DNA from: Strigamia acuminata | Lineage: Eukaryota; Arthropoda; Chilopoda; Geophilomorpha; Linotaeniidae | NCBI GenBank assembly: GCA_949358305.1 | Contig: OX442316.1 | Coordinates: forward strand, 7,256,001 to 7,316,000 | Reading direction: 5' to 3' | DNA: 60,000 bases | In this document: positions 13,558 to 27,047 of the stretch, in pieces | Layout of the letters: each line of letters starts with the position of its first letter | How positions within the stretch are numbered: position 1 is the stretch's first letter | Notes under the pieces: generated by a model | What the model saw: only the letters and a program-made list of their open reading frames with translations | Told to the model about the DNA's origin: nothing | The model's database searches: none | Position numbers and translations under genes: made by a program

Positions 13558-13887
13558 TTATTCTTTTTCCTTGTTCGGAAGACTTTCATGTTGACAATCC
13601 CATTGTAGAGATAGGCACATTGAAACAGCATTCCTTATTTCATCCTTCGTTGCATCTGGGCCAAGCTTGATTAAAAGTTCAGATTGATATTCGTTACATC
13701 GGCGCTCAATACAATTCTGTAATCGATTACTATTCACCATTGTTTGACGAAACAACAAACAAAGTGTAATGATTGGTCTCCAAAGATGACATCCTTGAAG
13801 ACCAATCATTGACCATCTTGTTATCATTACACAAATCAGGTTTCTGTTTTTGTTTACGAAATAGTTAGAAAACCAACACAAAGCCAT
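13558..13887 (-). CDS. Unrecognised 109-codon open frame
   Basis: A true ATG at 13887 opens an uninterrupted frame to a stop at 13558. The second half is hydrophilic and has ordinary amino-acid composition (for example KLGPDATKDEIRNAVSM followed by Cys and Trp residues), unlike the Lys/Asn/Ile-rich noise around it. I know no family that fits. There is no clear promoter or poly(A) signal, and the 5' part overlaps an inverted repeat. It could be a lineage-specific gene, an exon or chance. Confidence 0.25.
   Translation of the reverse strand: MALCWFSNYFVNKNRNLICVMITRWSMIGLQGCHLWRPIITLCLLFRQTMVNSNRLQNCIERRCNEYQSELLIKLGPDATKDEIRNAVSMCLSLQWDCQHESLPNKEKE
13768..13810. repeat. Perfect 12-bp inverted repeat (hairpin)
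   Basis: AATGATTGGTCT (13768-13779) pairs with AGACCAATCATT (13799-13810) around a 19-nt loop. The function is unknown. Confidence 0.8.
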
Positions 13888-16862
13888 TTAGTATACTAAA
13901 TAAACATGATGCAGTAACTTTTCTTGGAGAAATTTTATGCTAATAGTGTCAGCAATATTCAATTTTAAAAAGATTTATTCATTTATAGTAAAAATAAAAA
14001 TAAAAATCTTATTTATTTTACATTAGTATGGTAAGCTGATTCTTGTAAACCCATCTGCCCACAATAAAATGGTACATCCAAATCCCATTCTGTGACATGA
14101 TTCTGTCACAATTGAAAGAAAAAAAGAATAATCCACAAAAAAATAAATCTAGTAAATACACCTTGTAAGCGACCGGCCTCCAACGAATACATTAAAAACT
14201 AATGAATTAAAAATTGGACTTACTGTACTTTCATGTCGTTTTGCTAGCTGGATTTGAATAGATTTTTCAAATTTCACTTGGAAGTGTTTTTTCGAGACGA
14301 CGAGACGGTCGCTCCACAATTCAATCTTCAACGTTCCGGAAAGCTTTAATAAATTCACGACTTAATCAAATAAAGAAGATATAATAACTGATTGACACAC
14401 TTACTTGCAAGAGGATTCCAATTTTCTTTTACATTCCATGTTTATATAATGCCATCATATAATATGCAAAGCCGAGTCTCGACCATCATCATCATCATTC
14501 ACCCTGTACCAATGCTGTTTTCCTATAAAAAAAAGAAAAGATAAACAATGTTTTCCTGGGTTATTTATTTTTGTAATACAATTTACATTAGGTGCGTTCA
14601 AAGATTCGATTTATACCGTTTATTCGGTTTATACCTTTTATGCCGTTTATTAAAACGGCCAAAGTAGTACACAAAAACGTGCCTAACCGTGAATGTGTTA
14701 GTTTGTTCCGTCGCGATCTCGCGAGTAGATGGTACATAAAAATTCCTTTTATTTAATTTAATCAATGAATTGTGATTGTGGTCCCTAATTTCAAAATAAT
14801 TTAGCATTTACTCACATTTTGGGAGGTGGATGCCTTCGTCTAAAAGTGTTTATGACACTTCAAAGTCTGATCCAACGATCTAACTTTCGTGGCAGCCATT
14901 TTGAATTTGCTTGTAAAAACCAAAACCCGGCACAAACCGATTCATAAACCACTCCAGCTTTTAGTTTTTGCGGATTTTAGTTCTTGGCTGTTTTTGATTT
15001 CATTCCATTTATAGAAATAGTAAACCCACAGTAAACCTACAGTTAAACCTTCAAAACTGGTCGTGTTGATAGAGGTTTCCCTAACACTTTAACATTACAT
15101 TTTCGGTCTCAAAGTAAAAGATTTGTGTAAAAAAATCGACCAACTATTGGCAAAAGTTATTTTTCATTGGCATTCAACGAGTGAGCTGCGTATACACAAG
15201 CATGGCTGCTGAGAGCGAACATAGTGTCGCTATCGGGCTGCCCAGCATAGTTCAATTGAATTCTCATTCATCTGGTAACATTTCCTTGCATCCCTTGGCA
15301 ACAAAACCTTTATAAATTTTCACCTCCTGCACCGATACCAAGTGTTGCTGCGTTTCCACTTGTTCTCTTTCTTTGCTAAACATTTATTTTATAGGGTTAC
15401 CCTCTGCGACCAAATCCCCGCACCTAACAAAATCTGAATAAGCAATCGCCAAATCTGCATTTCAATGGTCTTATTTTCTCAAAACCAATTGCCGTGCTCT
15501 ACTATCCCAGATCCACGTTGTAACTTCAAATTAAAATTGAATTAAACATTGTAGCAGTGCAAATTTAAGATTTATAGTTGGACTACCAAACTTTAAATCA
15601 ATTTCCTTTTATTTTATTTTAAATATTATTTTTATTACTAATACCACTGTTGTTTTTTCTCCCATCTTTGTTCTGCAAGCAGTAAAAAATGAATTTGCGG
15701 ATTACACAAGAAACTTCAAAGTAATAAAACCAAATGCTGAACTTTGTAGGCAATTTTTATTTAAAAAGAAAAATCAATTTTATCATATTAAAACTGCTTT
15801 CGAGACAGAAAACCTACAAAACAGAACCGAAATAGATACTTGCATAATACGAAATTAGGTTAATGCATAAATTGGAAGAAAAACATGCCAATTTCATTAC
15901 ATTGTATGCATTTAAAATGCTTGTCTGGTTTTATACTGCCAATAAACAGCCAACTTAATGCAAAGTAAAATATTGACTTTAAAGTATACTCAAAACAGTT
16001 TCTTCAAACTTCTTTTTTATTACGCTACAGCATCGAAAAATTTTAAATTACCAATTTCTTATACACCGACATCGCCGTAATTTAAAAGCGACAACATAAA
16101 AACTTTTTTTCACTCACGTGTGCTATACTCTATTAACAACCTATTTTCTTTCCGTCTACACAAACGCCTTAAAATAGCGCGATATGAAAATATTATTTGT
16201 TGCTAATGTGTGTACAGTTTGCTGACTTGGCATATGGAAAGAGAATCCTGAAAAGCGAGTGTTGAATTCAATTTAAATTTCACAGATTTATCACTTCTGC
16301 TCTCTGCGTACCTTTCAACTGTATGACATGCATTCATTTTCTGTATCAGATGTCAACGGTCTGAATTAATTGACATTGCAAGTTTTTCCAAACTCAATAT
16401 TGATCTTTTTTGACTTCCATCAGTCTTTTTTTTCTAAGTGCTCAGTAGGCTTTCGTTCTGTCCACATTTTTTTCTTTCTAATTCCCACCTCCCACCCATC
16501 GTGTCAATAAGAACCACACTCTACTGCCTCGGTCTTATATGGTGTCAACATACATTTTTTCAATAGATATCATGCTACACCGCAAATAAAGAAAAGCTTA
16601 TAAAGAATGGTAGATTCAATTTGTTCATTTCGATTAAAAGGGTGAGGGAAAAGGAAAAAACTGAGGAAATTTTAGGTCAAATGAAGACATGTCTTAACGA
16701 ATAACTGATTTATATTTGATGCCCCTAAAGTTGATGTCACACTGATTGCAGCTTTTATTTCGTTTCCTTTCTTGGATTTTTTTAATCATTGCATCGTTTT
16801 TTTCTCTATATAATGCCCTTATTCTTTGCACTTTTATAACTGGTATATAAAGAAACAGTTAT

Positions 16863-17704
16863 CCATATAATATTATATTGCAATGTATTTTGAAATGCAT
16901 TAGGTTTCTCGAGAAAACGTTTTCTAATACATTTTTGCACGCTGTTGGTTTGCAAGTGATACTACATTACGAAATGCATTCCCAATATTATTATTTGTCA
17001 AACATGAATGTATTTTCAATTATATTATTAAATGCTATACATTTTGGAATGCATTTAGTGAAAATCAGTATACAGTCGAGTCTTGTTATAACGAATCGCA
17101 AGGAACCCGAGAAATCGGTTCATTATAATGAAAGTTCGTTATATCAACATTTTTTAACATGGTGTTCTACTAGTCAATGTGCAACTTTGCCATTTCAGGC
17201 ATGTATTTGTGCAGAAAACAGCCTTTCCTGGTGCCATTTTACTGACAAATGATCTATAATTGAAATGTTACATGCTATTTTAACTAATACGATCACATTC
17301 ACATAAAAATTTTGTGTAAATGTAAAAATTTTTACATTAAAATAAGCAGTATGAAGATATTTGTACCATGTGCAAGCTGGTATGAGGATATATGAATCAA
17401 ATGTTATTTTGAAATATGCTTCTAGTTTTATTATTTTAAGCCCGATTGGCATGAAATTTTGTGTGTACTTTCTTCAGATGTATCTATTTAACTGCTTAAA
17501 ATTTCAAGGTTTAATTTAAACTAGATTTAAGTTTAGGTCAATCCAAATATTTTATTTTTTTCACTTTTACAGGAGTATGAGGATTTATGGATTTGACTAG
17601 TATATCCAACCAACCAAACAAGCCATTTTTAAGTATTCTTTGTAACGAAAAATTCGTTATAACGATGTTCGACTGTATTGTAAAATATATTTTTGAACCA
17701 TATG
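16863..17704. mobile_element. CATATGG-family MITE-like element, copy C, split by a pogo-like insertion
   Basis: The left part (about 16863-17072) begins CCATATAATATTATATTGCA and contains the family's ATGCATTT sequence. The right end (about 17676-17704) reads TTGTAAAATATATTTTTGAA followed by CCATATGGG, as in the intact copy at 53.8 kb. Between them sits a separate element with TA duplications. Removing it restores a continuous family copy. Confidence 0.75.
17073..17675. mobile_element. Non-autonomous pogo/Tigger-like (Tc1-mariner) element, 603 bp, nested
   Basis: The terminal inverted repeats begin CAGTCGAGTCTTGTTATAAC on the left and end GTTATAACGATGTTCGACTG on the right, flanked by TA on both sides (17071-17072 and 17676-17677). 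TA duplication and CAGTCGA-type ends rich in GTTATAACGA are known for pogo/Tigger-like elements of the Tc1/mariner superfamily. There is no transposase frame, so this is a non-autonomous copy. The first 100 bp match the copy at 43.4 kb. Confidence 0.8.
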
Positions 17705-20700
17705 GGTAACAGTTTTTCTTATTCCCGGCTCAAATTTGAGAAAACTTACCAATTAAAAACAACTAATTACATTTAATTGTACTATTATATCTTTTTGTCT
17801 GCGCAACCAAAATTACTAATCCCTGGCCCCATCCAGGCTTAAGTTCTTGCATTGGACCCTAACCATTAAGCAAGAATATTCTGCAAACTTTCAACTCATA
17901 AAACTTTAATTACCTGTATTCAGACACAAAGCGCTCTTAATTTCATCATAAAGTTAGAAAAACAACTCAATTTCTCAAATATAACCAAATATTGATTCCG
18001 CAGCAAAAATGTTCTATATCTTTGTCATTTTGAATTTTCTTTTTTTGTTATTAGTTTTATGCTGAGTCACTTTCACCCGATAGAATCTTGAGATAAATCT
18101 TTTTGCCCCACACTTTTGCTGTTGTAGTGTTGTTAGTTATTTTTTCTCCTTCAATTGAACAAAGCAATGCAGTATCATACAAACAGCCCTTACGTTCTTG
18201 CCTCAAGCCCAGCAATGAATTTTGTCTCTTAGCAACACAGCTGCAGTTCCAAGGTAGATGATCTCCATAAGATTCACACATAAAACTTGAATTTCTTTCT
18301 GCTTCCATGACCTCGCAAGCCACTAAAACTAGTCATTTCCCTCACCCACCTTTTGCCTTTCTAATTAAAGAACAACACAACTGCTTCTTTGACATTGACT
18401 CTTCATTTTAACCTATTGCAGCTGGCTAATTAGTAAATGACCCATAGAAGCAAATAACCTAAAACTGATTTTTTCCCCCTCGTTTTTTTAGCCTTTCCTT
18501 GGGTACAATTACCAATAATTAAACATTTCAAGTCATTAACTTACATAAGAGATTAAATGGCTGATAAAAACTAAAGCATTTCTGCTTGTAGAAAATGTCT
18601 TTTCTTACTTCAATTTTTTTCCTGTTTAATTGAGCGAGAAACCAAAGTGAGTGAATCTGCTCTCCAATTTATGATAATGTTTACAAACAAGAAAAAAAAA
18701 GAATTCTTCATATTTTAAATCTCTTGTTTACACTCGGTGTGGATTTCTAAATCACGCGCCCAATAATAGCAGAATTAATTGGATGAAACCGAAAGTCTAG
18801 TTCCGTTTATAATTTATTATATTCAATATGTGAAAGTAATTTGTTATTTTTGTGATTCGAAATTTGAAATTTAAATTTTTTTTATAGCAAAGGCTTGTGT
18901 TTCTTTTGATGATTTTTTTTCTCAGAAAGGAAACACAATTTGCAACTTTGTGTTGGAAAAAGAAGAAAAAAATTGATTCGGTTTGATATACGATAAAAAT
19001 GCTAATTGACAGGCAGCGCCAAGAATATTTACAAAAGAGAGATGCTAGATGGGAAAAATGCGAGTTCAGGATTCAGCTTAATCATGTCAGCACTATTCAT
19101 ACATCCATTCTTCTTGCTTGCATGACATGCATTTGTTTTAAAAGAATTGGGCTTGTGTCTGCACAAAATAAAAATTGATGTTAGTCAACGAGCTGCCTTC
19201 CTGGCGAAGAACAGATTACGTAACGCGTACTTTCTAAATCACATCTTTTATAAATCATGGCATGTCTTAATTTTTAAAAATTTTTTAAAAAGTTTTAAAA
19301 AATTACTTGAAATGATTTTTACGACTGCTCGCGAGATTTAAAAAATCGCGGGTCTTTTTTTTTATTTTATTATTTCTTTTTTGCGCATAAAATTTTCCAC
19401 TCAATTAGAATAAATATAAAAATCGTCGTATTTCAAAGCTAATGGAAGTTTCTACAGCCATATAAACATAAAAATATAGAGATTGCAAATTAAAACGCAC
19501 AGCAAGAGTAGTAACCGCAGCAGAATTTTTTCGGTTTTTTTCCCCTAGACAGTTAATTACGAGAGTGCTTTCACGAAAACAAGCCTTAATAGTAACAAAA
19601 CTTCAAAGAAAACGACATTTTATGTTTTTAAATATACATATTTATTTTCTGTTTTGCTTTGAAATGCATAAACACATTTTTTTTCCAAAAGTGGATTGGA
19701 AAAGCAAAGCTAAACACCGTATTTATTCAATAATGCACTACAGAACCAATTTCTCTTGTTTTCCAGTCAATGTCGTATACAAATTACATTTGCCAAAATA
19801 ATACAATAAGTAAACAAACTAAGTAAACTCGAAAAGGGAAATTAAAGTTTGCTCCCACTAATCCAACAAGCCTCAATTCATCTAACCCACGTTTTGAACT
19901 CTTAAAGTGCCGTAGAGGTAATATTAAATGGGAAAGTGTTTTCAGTCATTCAAAGGTAACTGAATTTTCCACTTTTCCCAACTCTTCTGAAGAATACAAA
20001 ATGTTTTCAAGAAAAAATATATTTAAACCCTTGCTCAAACAATTGAAAATCGCCATTTTCAAATTGTTATTTAACCGCAGTAAACGTAAACCATGAAAAA
20101 AAAAATAAACACATAAAAAACAATTAAAATTAAAATAAATCAACTTTAACTCGGTGGTTCCTGACCTCGGTATCCGACATTTCGAATTGTGTTTCCCCAG
20201 AAAATTAAAAACAAAATAAAACAAAATAAAAAGTCACTTATTGTCTGACTCTCACTTTCTCGTATTGGCCCATTCTAAACCCAACCAAATCTCTTAATAC
20301 TTTTCTCCCGAGTAAATCTCTTCTTTCCCTTTACATCATTAAACAGCACACACAAAAAAGCATTTCATTTAAGAATCGCGTTTCCAAGACTCAAAATATA
20401 GAGGTATCGAGCAACAGGACAGTGCGTTAAGTGCACCAAACCATTTTTTCATCTTTTATGCGGATAAAATGCATATAATAATAAAAATAAAAAGGGAAAG
20501 AATAGATGCAGAGACGATGAGAATCCCTGAAGAGCCAATCTGCAAGAACGACTTGAGACTTTGTTGGCAAGATGAAGAAAACCCGGACAAACGAACCACT
20601 TTTGCACAAAATTTCTAAAGGAAAGCTTTCCTCTCGGGTATGACTGGAAACGAGAAGAAGCCTCTTGTCAGACAAAAAGCAGAAATAGAAATGTTTGCCT

Positions 20701-21049
20701 AACATCATTGCCTCCAAAGACATAACCTCGAGAGATATCGCATTATCATTGGCTCAAACGCATGCCAATTTCACTGGCCTTTTGCCAAAAATGTGGCCCA
20801 GTTCATCCATATTTAATAAATATTTTTGTAGCTTTCGAGCACCGCTCCTCTTCTCTTCACCTCCATGTCTCGGAAGACTTTCGAGGTGAAGTACTCAACA
20901 ACTGACCTCTATTGACCAACACGTTGAACTTTTAACATTTACCGACCCTTACAACGATAAATTTATCGACAGGAATGATGCGAATAACAAATTGCACCGT
21001 GTCAGTTGAAAACAATTTTTACATTTTAGAGTATACCAATACGAATTTT

Positions 21050-21805
21050 AGTTGTAATATAAATTGTTTAAGCAAATACTTAAAGCTTGCTTAAATGAAT
21101 AAAAATAAGCGAAATAAGTGAAATAAATGACTTATACATGCTCTTAAATAAAATATTAATATTACGAATGCGCAGGCTTGTGCGCAGCTGAAATATGAAT
21201 GATCATTTAACCAAGCATGCGCAAATCACATCATTGTTGCTTAAGAAAAGTTAAGGAAAATAAGTGACACAACCACTTGCTTAAAGCTAGGCTAAATAAA
21301 TGGACGTAAGAAAGCGTCATATTACGAACCAAGTTAGGATAACATAAGACACGTATCCGTGTTATTTCCTATTGATTCGTCGTTCTGTGCGCTGATTGGA
21401 TGACAGCAATCACGTGTCATGCATTGCTTGCCAACTAAGCGTGTTTGTTACCTGTAGTCATCCCAGAATACAGTGTGGCTATATATTACGTGGGGCCATC
21501 GGTAGCAAAACGAACTGAACATGTGGATGTGTGACCATGGTATCCTTGGTTCGTTGGTATACTGAAATGAAAAACAATGAGTGTAGAAACAATCAGGTTG
21601 CGATTGATTGCACAAGCAATTTTATTTCAAATTTACGAGCACGTATAACGCCAAACATGACGTATGATGCGTGACATGTGTGTCGCTCATTGGTTTTACA
21701 TGTTACCCTAGCAGTGGGTGATTTAAATGAACAATATATTTTTAACAGCTTATCAACTTAAAGCATTTAAGCAGATGTTGCTTAACCAATTTGAAGTTTG
21801 AATGC
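21050..21805. mobile_element. Possible non-autonomous DNA element with imperfect inverted ends
   Basis: The left side (TTGTTTAAGCAA and GCTTAAATG near 21060-21100) and the right side (CATTTAAGCAGATGTTGCTT near 21764) are roughly inverted copies of each other. They flank a higher-GC centre with several GCGC and ATTACGAA motifs. No clean terminus or target duplication could be fixed, so this is tentative. Confidence 0.25.
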
Positions 21806-22418
21806 ACCACCAGTCTTACCCAAATAACAGAATTCTGTTGTATTCGAATTTCTTCAAAAACCCGCATATTCGCAAGCTTTTGAAAAAATTCTAAAATTAA
21901 AAAGAAAATGGACAAACTATAAAAATATTACAAATAAAGACCAAATATTAAATTACAACAAGTAAACCAAAAAAACTACGTTTTTAAAAAAAGGCTTTTA
22001 TGCTGTATCCCTGCAAAATTTGAATCCATACTAAAAATTTGCCAAATGACAAATCATTTTTAGCAAACAAAAAAAATGTAACTCAGATCAAAAAGTTATC
22101 AGCACCATTTGAAAGAGCGGCAAATTCTGCACAGGAAACATATTTTTAATTTTTTAAACCGTTCATTTTTCATATTTTTTGTTTTTATGGTCAAATTCAA
22201 AATTCTTACTAAATTGACCATGCGGTCGCCGGCTACGATCGTAAAAAAACGTACTTTTTTTTACCGAATCGAAAAAAAGAAACATACAGGCTTGTGCAGA
22301 ATGCAATTTCCAATCAAATGAGCATGGTTTCAGGATTTTTAAATCCTTCTTTTGTGCTGAAAACATCAAAATTTGTATCGGGCGAACATTATGGCATCCA
22401 TTTAAAAACACAGGTTCC

Positions 22419-22433
22419 GCCAGGTGGCGCCCC
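22419..22433 (+). promoter_or_regulatory. CTCF-like site
   Basis: CCGCCAGGTGGCGCC fits the known arthropod CTCF core (an AGGTGGCGC-type motif) very well. It stands out in AT-rich, gene-poor DNA. No binding evidence is available from sequence. Confidence 0.4.
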
Positions 22434-25024
22434 GGTATGCTTACAGTTTGCCGTAAATCAGAGTTTTCAGCATTCGTACTTCCAGTCCACAGCACTTAAA
22501 AATGAGTCTTTTTTTTCTTTTATTTTATTATAATGTGTAGAATGACCTGTTCTAGGGCTTGACGTCGGCCAAAATTTAATTTTTTGTTATGCTGAATTGA
22601 TTTTTGGAAAAAACACCCAAATTTAGACAAACCGGAAGTTGAAACACACAAATGTTCAAGGTAAGTTAAATAAAAGCCTTTAAAAATAAAATTATTTATA
22701 ATATTTTTATAGTTGTTCATCTTCTGCCTTGCTCGAGTTCCTGTAAACATACAGAAATCGTAATCACTTTCACAAAATTCCAGTGATTTGTTTAATCTTT
22801 ACACGAGTCACCTTTCATTAATATTTAATTTAGACTTCAGTTTTGGAATTTCAATTGAGACCTCAGAATAACAGAAATGCTTTAAATGCCATTCAACTGG
22901 TCCTAACTCCTGATGTTATTCCCTCGCTCATTTTATTTACAAATGGAATGGTTAGGTTTGTATAGAATTTATCACTTTACATCCATCACAGCCAAAATAG
23001 ATGACCGAGTAACGAGCTTTTAAATCATTCTGCTGTCTTGCGAGAGAAATTTCTCTTCATTGATTTCCATTTCACGGGATCATAATGAATACAGAGGCCA
23101 AAGAAAACTTCTCATTATATAGGAACATTCTGCAGCGCTGCTCATCAATGAACTTCAGCATTAATATATTAACATCCTCGTATATTCCTTTGTCAATTGT
23201 AAATCTTCCATTACAGTTCCACCAACTGGCATTAACCCTAGAAGTACGTAATAAATGACTTGTCTGTGCTAAATTATGATATTTTTATTCCATGTTTCTG
23301 TGTAACAAGTTTGTTTACTTAAAATTCTCTATATATAGTTCTAGTTTTCTAACATCTATTTTTTTTTTCCTTTCATGTAATAACAATGATTACATATTGG
23401 TATGCTCGTGTGGCTTACTGAGTAGAAGAATTTCATCTTATTCCTGAGTCATCTTACAATGACTCTTACCTCGAATGTTTCTTATTTCATGGCTGGTTGC
23501 TTCGCGGTAAGAGTTGACTAAAAACTCAGATTACTATCTATGGAAACAAAGATAATGGAAAATGTTATCTGACATAAGACTGCCGAATAAGACGAGCAGC
23601 AGCTTTAGTTCAAGTAATTGAAAAATGAACAAATATTCAAAAAGCTAGATTGTAAACACAAGAAATTAAATTGAAAAATTAATAATTTAAACAATAAACA
23701 GAATATAATTATACTTAAATTTTAAAACATCGTGCCAAGTTTAATCTTAATTGATAGCTTTAAGTTATTTATGCTTTTGCGTTTCGAATAATTTAATGAA
23801 GTTGTTTATTTTGGGGTTTTCATAAGTAAATAAAAATTCTATTTTTCAAATTAAATTTACGCCAGTGGATTTTTTTTTAAATATCAATTTCTCTTTTACA
23901 TTTTATCATCTTTAGTACAGAGCGCATTTATCTTTTTTTTAACAATGGTAAAAATTCCATACGCAATTGCTTGTCGTGCTGCCCCCGAACTTCACTACAT
24001 TGCACCACTGTTTAGCAGAAAACTCAGTATCACTACATCAAATTAAAGCATGAATTCCTGACATTTCTGTGCCTATTCATAACTTAAATCTTTTCGTGAA
24101 CCTAATTTGAAAACATGCGTGGTTTTCTGCTTTATTTTTCTTTATGCCACAAGAAATTTTTGTTTTAAAAAGTATATAAATCTCAGTTGTGTTAGATTTC
24201 AGTTCCCATTTTTTTAATAATACATGCAGGTTAGTCACTGTTGAGTATGCTAATTTCAAAACTAATCCATCCAAAATAATTAATCCATAGCCGCTAAGGT
24301 ACACTCAACTTAAAAGCAAAATTTTTCTTCAACTAAAGTCAAAATTACACCTTAACGTTCTAATTAATATATGTTCTGAGTAAAAGTTTCGCTTTGAAGT
24401 TTGCAAACTGAGAGAATAATTAAGCATAAAAAATGGAATATCAATTTATTCAATTTTTCCCCTGCAGATGTTATATATCAGCATAAATGTATGATTTATG
24501 TCTATATTTTTAATTCTTTCGTAGTAAAATTTTACTGAAAATATTGTTTTACTCTCGTCCTACTTGATATACAGCTGCAACGAGATGCAAACTCAATATA
24601 GACAATTGATATACTTTAATAACAAAAATAAATTTCGTATGCTGACATATAGTTTTACTCTATGCATAAATTTGTGTCCGAAAACAGACATCAGACGACG
24701 GTAGTAAAAAAAAAAATAAAATAAAAATAAAAATACTGTAATAAAGCTGTTATTTTAAAACAAAAGTTAAATCAATTCCAAAAGTATAAAAATATCAATT
24801 TTCTTTTACCACAACCTATTGCAAACGTAGTGTTGTGCAGGTAATGTTAGGTTTCTATTCCAAGTAAAAGGGTAACGATTATTGAACCGTTAGAGCAATT
24901 TTTCGTAATAAAGTTGATCCACGCGTTTCAAGCAAGTGTTCAATGAATATGAATAGACCATCACACGCATCACAAAATTTCCCAGCTGGCAGAAAATTAA
25001 AAGAAAAAGTAAAAAAAAAAATAC

Positions 25025-25043
25025 TAATAATAATAATAATAAA
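25025..25043. repeat. AAT microsatellite
   Basis: Six TAA/AAT units follow each other without interruption. Confidence 0.85.
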
Positions 25044-26391
25044 TAAAACTTTTTCTATAAAATTGAAAACATCTTGCATCAACAAAACCCACTCATGTAA
25101 AAAAGAAATTCTTTTCAAAATAAAAATAAAAATTGCTACAAAAATCTCTTCCACTTGGACTATTTTCAATTATTTAAGGTCACTACTTTAACATCACAAA
25201 TAAACATTATCTCCAGATGCTCCAATACCAATACCAACGCCTGATCAATGGAAAAGCGATTTTATTGGTCGCTAGAGGAACTTCTGTAGTGTACACAACT
25301 TTTGAAATTGTCTCGAGTATAGTTATTCGACTATCTAACTAAAAAGGAATGGCTGTGCTGAAATTTGTACCTCATTCTACCTCTGAGCAAGAAATCCACG
25401 GATCAGTAGAAATGGACTTCATCCTTTTAGTGCGTACGTCTATTTCTTGGTAGAAGCGAATTACTCCCTGAGGAATCTTTCTGCACACCCAATCTGTTGC
25501 TGCTTTAACGACGCCACTATTCAGGCCCTGGTTATTTTAAAAGATGTCATGTATGTCAAACCACAAAAACCGTATAGTATATCAACCTGTACAGGCCTAA
25601 TATTAAAGGTGATTGGTTTTTCCTCGGTTTATCAAAGTAAAACCTGCTTTTATTTTTTTTTTCATGGTTCAACATTGGTAATTGCAAGTTGAAAGAGCAG
25701 ACGAAGCTTGCCAGTACCCACTCTCACTTGTCAGTACAGCAAGCCTGATTCTGATGTTTATACATGAGATGTTTCTTTGTTCTCAGAGTTGTGTCTTTTT
25801 GGGAAATGATCAACAATGGTTATCAGTAGGTTTTCTAAAGGTTATTAATGTTTGATATTTGGTTGTTTTTAAATATTTAGATTGAAATAAAAGTCCTGCG
25901 GCATCCACTAATTAATTCTTTGTTATAAATAAGTTGACATACTTGTTATTGTGTCACAAAAGCAGTCGGCTTATTTTATTGTTTAATAAAATAATACGGT
26001 ACCATGAAGGACATGATGGCGTATCTATTTTAATCACAAATGTAAACAAGCAGTTTTGTGTTCCATTTAGATTAGAATTACCAAATCCTTTGTTGCTCTG
26101 TCACAATTAAGCTTTAAATACCGATTCCTATTCTGTGGAAAGTCTTTTACGATTGGGAATTTGTTTCGTACGACTTGGTTCCGTTTGGTTGTTATGCTCT
26201 AAGTTAGTTGACTTTTTCTTTAAACAACAAATCTAAATGTGCATTTTTTCAATGGAATTCCACTTTGACTACAAAATATTCGTTAATTCACAAAATTCTT
26301 TACCTTGTGATTGTGTCCGCAATAATAAAATTGTCGAAAGTTTCCATCCCACCGCCGTCCGCCCGCCATGCTGTAGCGCCTTAGAACATAT

Positions 26392-26406
26392 GCTTCCATC
26401 TAGCGG
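26392..26406 (-). promoter_or_regulatory. CTCF-like site (near-consensus)
   Basis: Read on the minus strand, CCGCTAGATGGAAGC differs by one base from the classic CCGCTAGATGGCAGC form of the CTCF motif. It lies about 640 bp beyond the stop of GCLM, at the border between the gene desert and the gene-dense half. Confidence 0.35.
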
Positions 26407-27047
26407 TAAATTACAACACCACACTTGAAGCATAAAAACAAAACAACACGTGAATGAACGGGATAAAGTCGAGGTGGGATTTTTATTTATTTAGATCCGA
26501 GAAAAATTAACAAAGAAATATTTTAAATAAATAATTACATTTTATCTTACAATAACATATACTGTAATAATTTCATAAGAATTTACTTGGTTTGTGGTTT
26601 ATAAGTGCAATAAAATTTCACACAAAATTTGTAAACAGTTTAAAATTTGCATATTATAATTAAATCGTTTTTTTTTATTATGTGCATAATTCATCTATAC
26701 ATAATTAATTTTTTTTTTTAATTCGTATGAAAATAAACTGAAAACTTTGATCTTCAACTCGGTATTGTTTGTGTTCTAAATCAAAAACCATTCGTTATTT
26801 AAACATTAACATTTACAACGCATTCTTCACCTAGCCAGCATGAGTCTCTTTAAACAAGACAAAAAGCCCTTATTCTGGATCACACCCCGGCATTTGACTA
26901 AAACGGAGTATCGAGCAATCCACAGAGGTGCCCATGCTTCTGAATCCAAAAAACAACCACTAGTCCGTAAAATTCCACTGCATACATCCAATGGCAAAAT
27001 ATCTATTCAAACAAAATAATCATTGAGTACATAAAGTCGTCCACGGT

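Larger units (their letters stand above)
11985..16862. other. AT-rich stretch without a supported gene
   Basis: There are no spliceable exons that I recognise. Contents are scattered poly-A/T, a 12-bp perfect inverted repeat at 13768-13810, and a minus-strand 109-codon ATG frame at 13558-13887. That frame has Cys-rich, non-repetitive composition but no known family. Confidence 0.55.
17705..27047. other. Gene-poor AT-rich stretch
   Basis: No supported gene. There is a possible non-autonomous element at about 21050-21805 with imperfect inverted ends, a 9-bp hairpin at 20855-20891, and an AAT microsatellite at 25025-25043. CTCF-like motifs lie at 22419-22433 and 26392-26406. Many open frames are low-complexity. 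Some distal part may be 3' UTR of GCLM, which ends at 27048. Confidence 0.6.

Noticed and set aside
18057-18323. Cys-containing minus-strand frame that looks a little like a secreted peptide
   Set aside because: It begins at a non-ATG codon, has no signal peptide and no clear splice partners.
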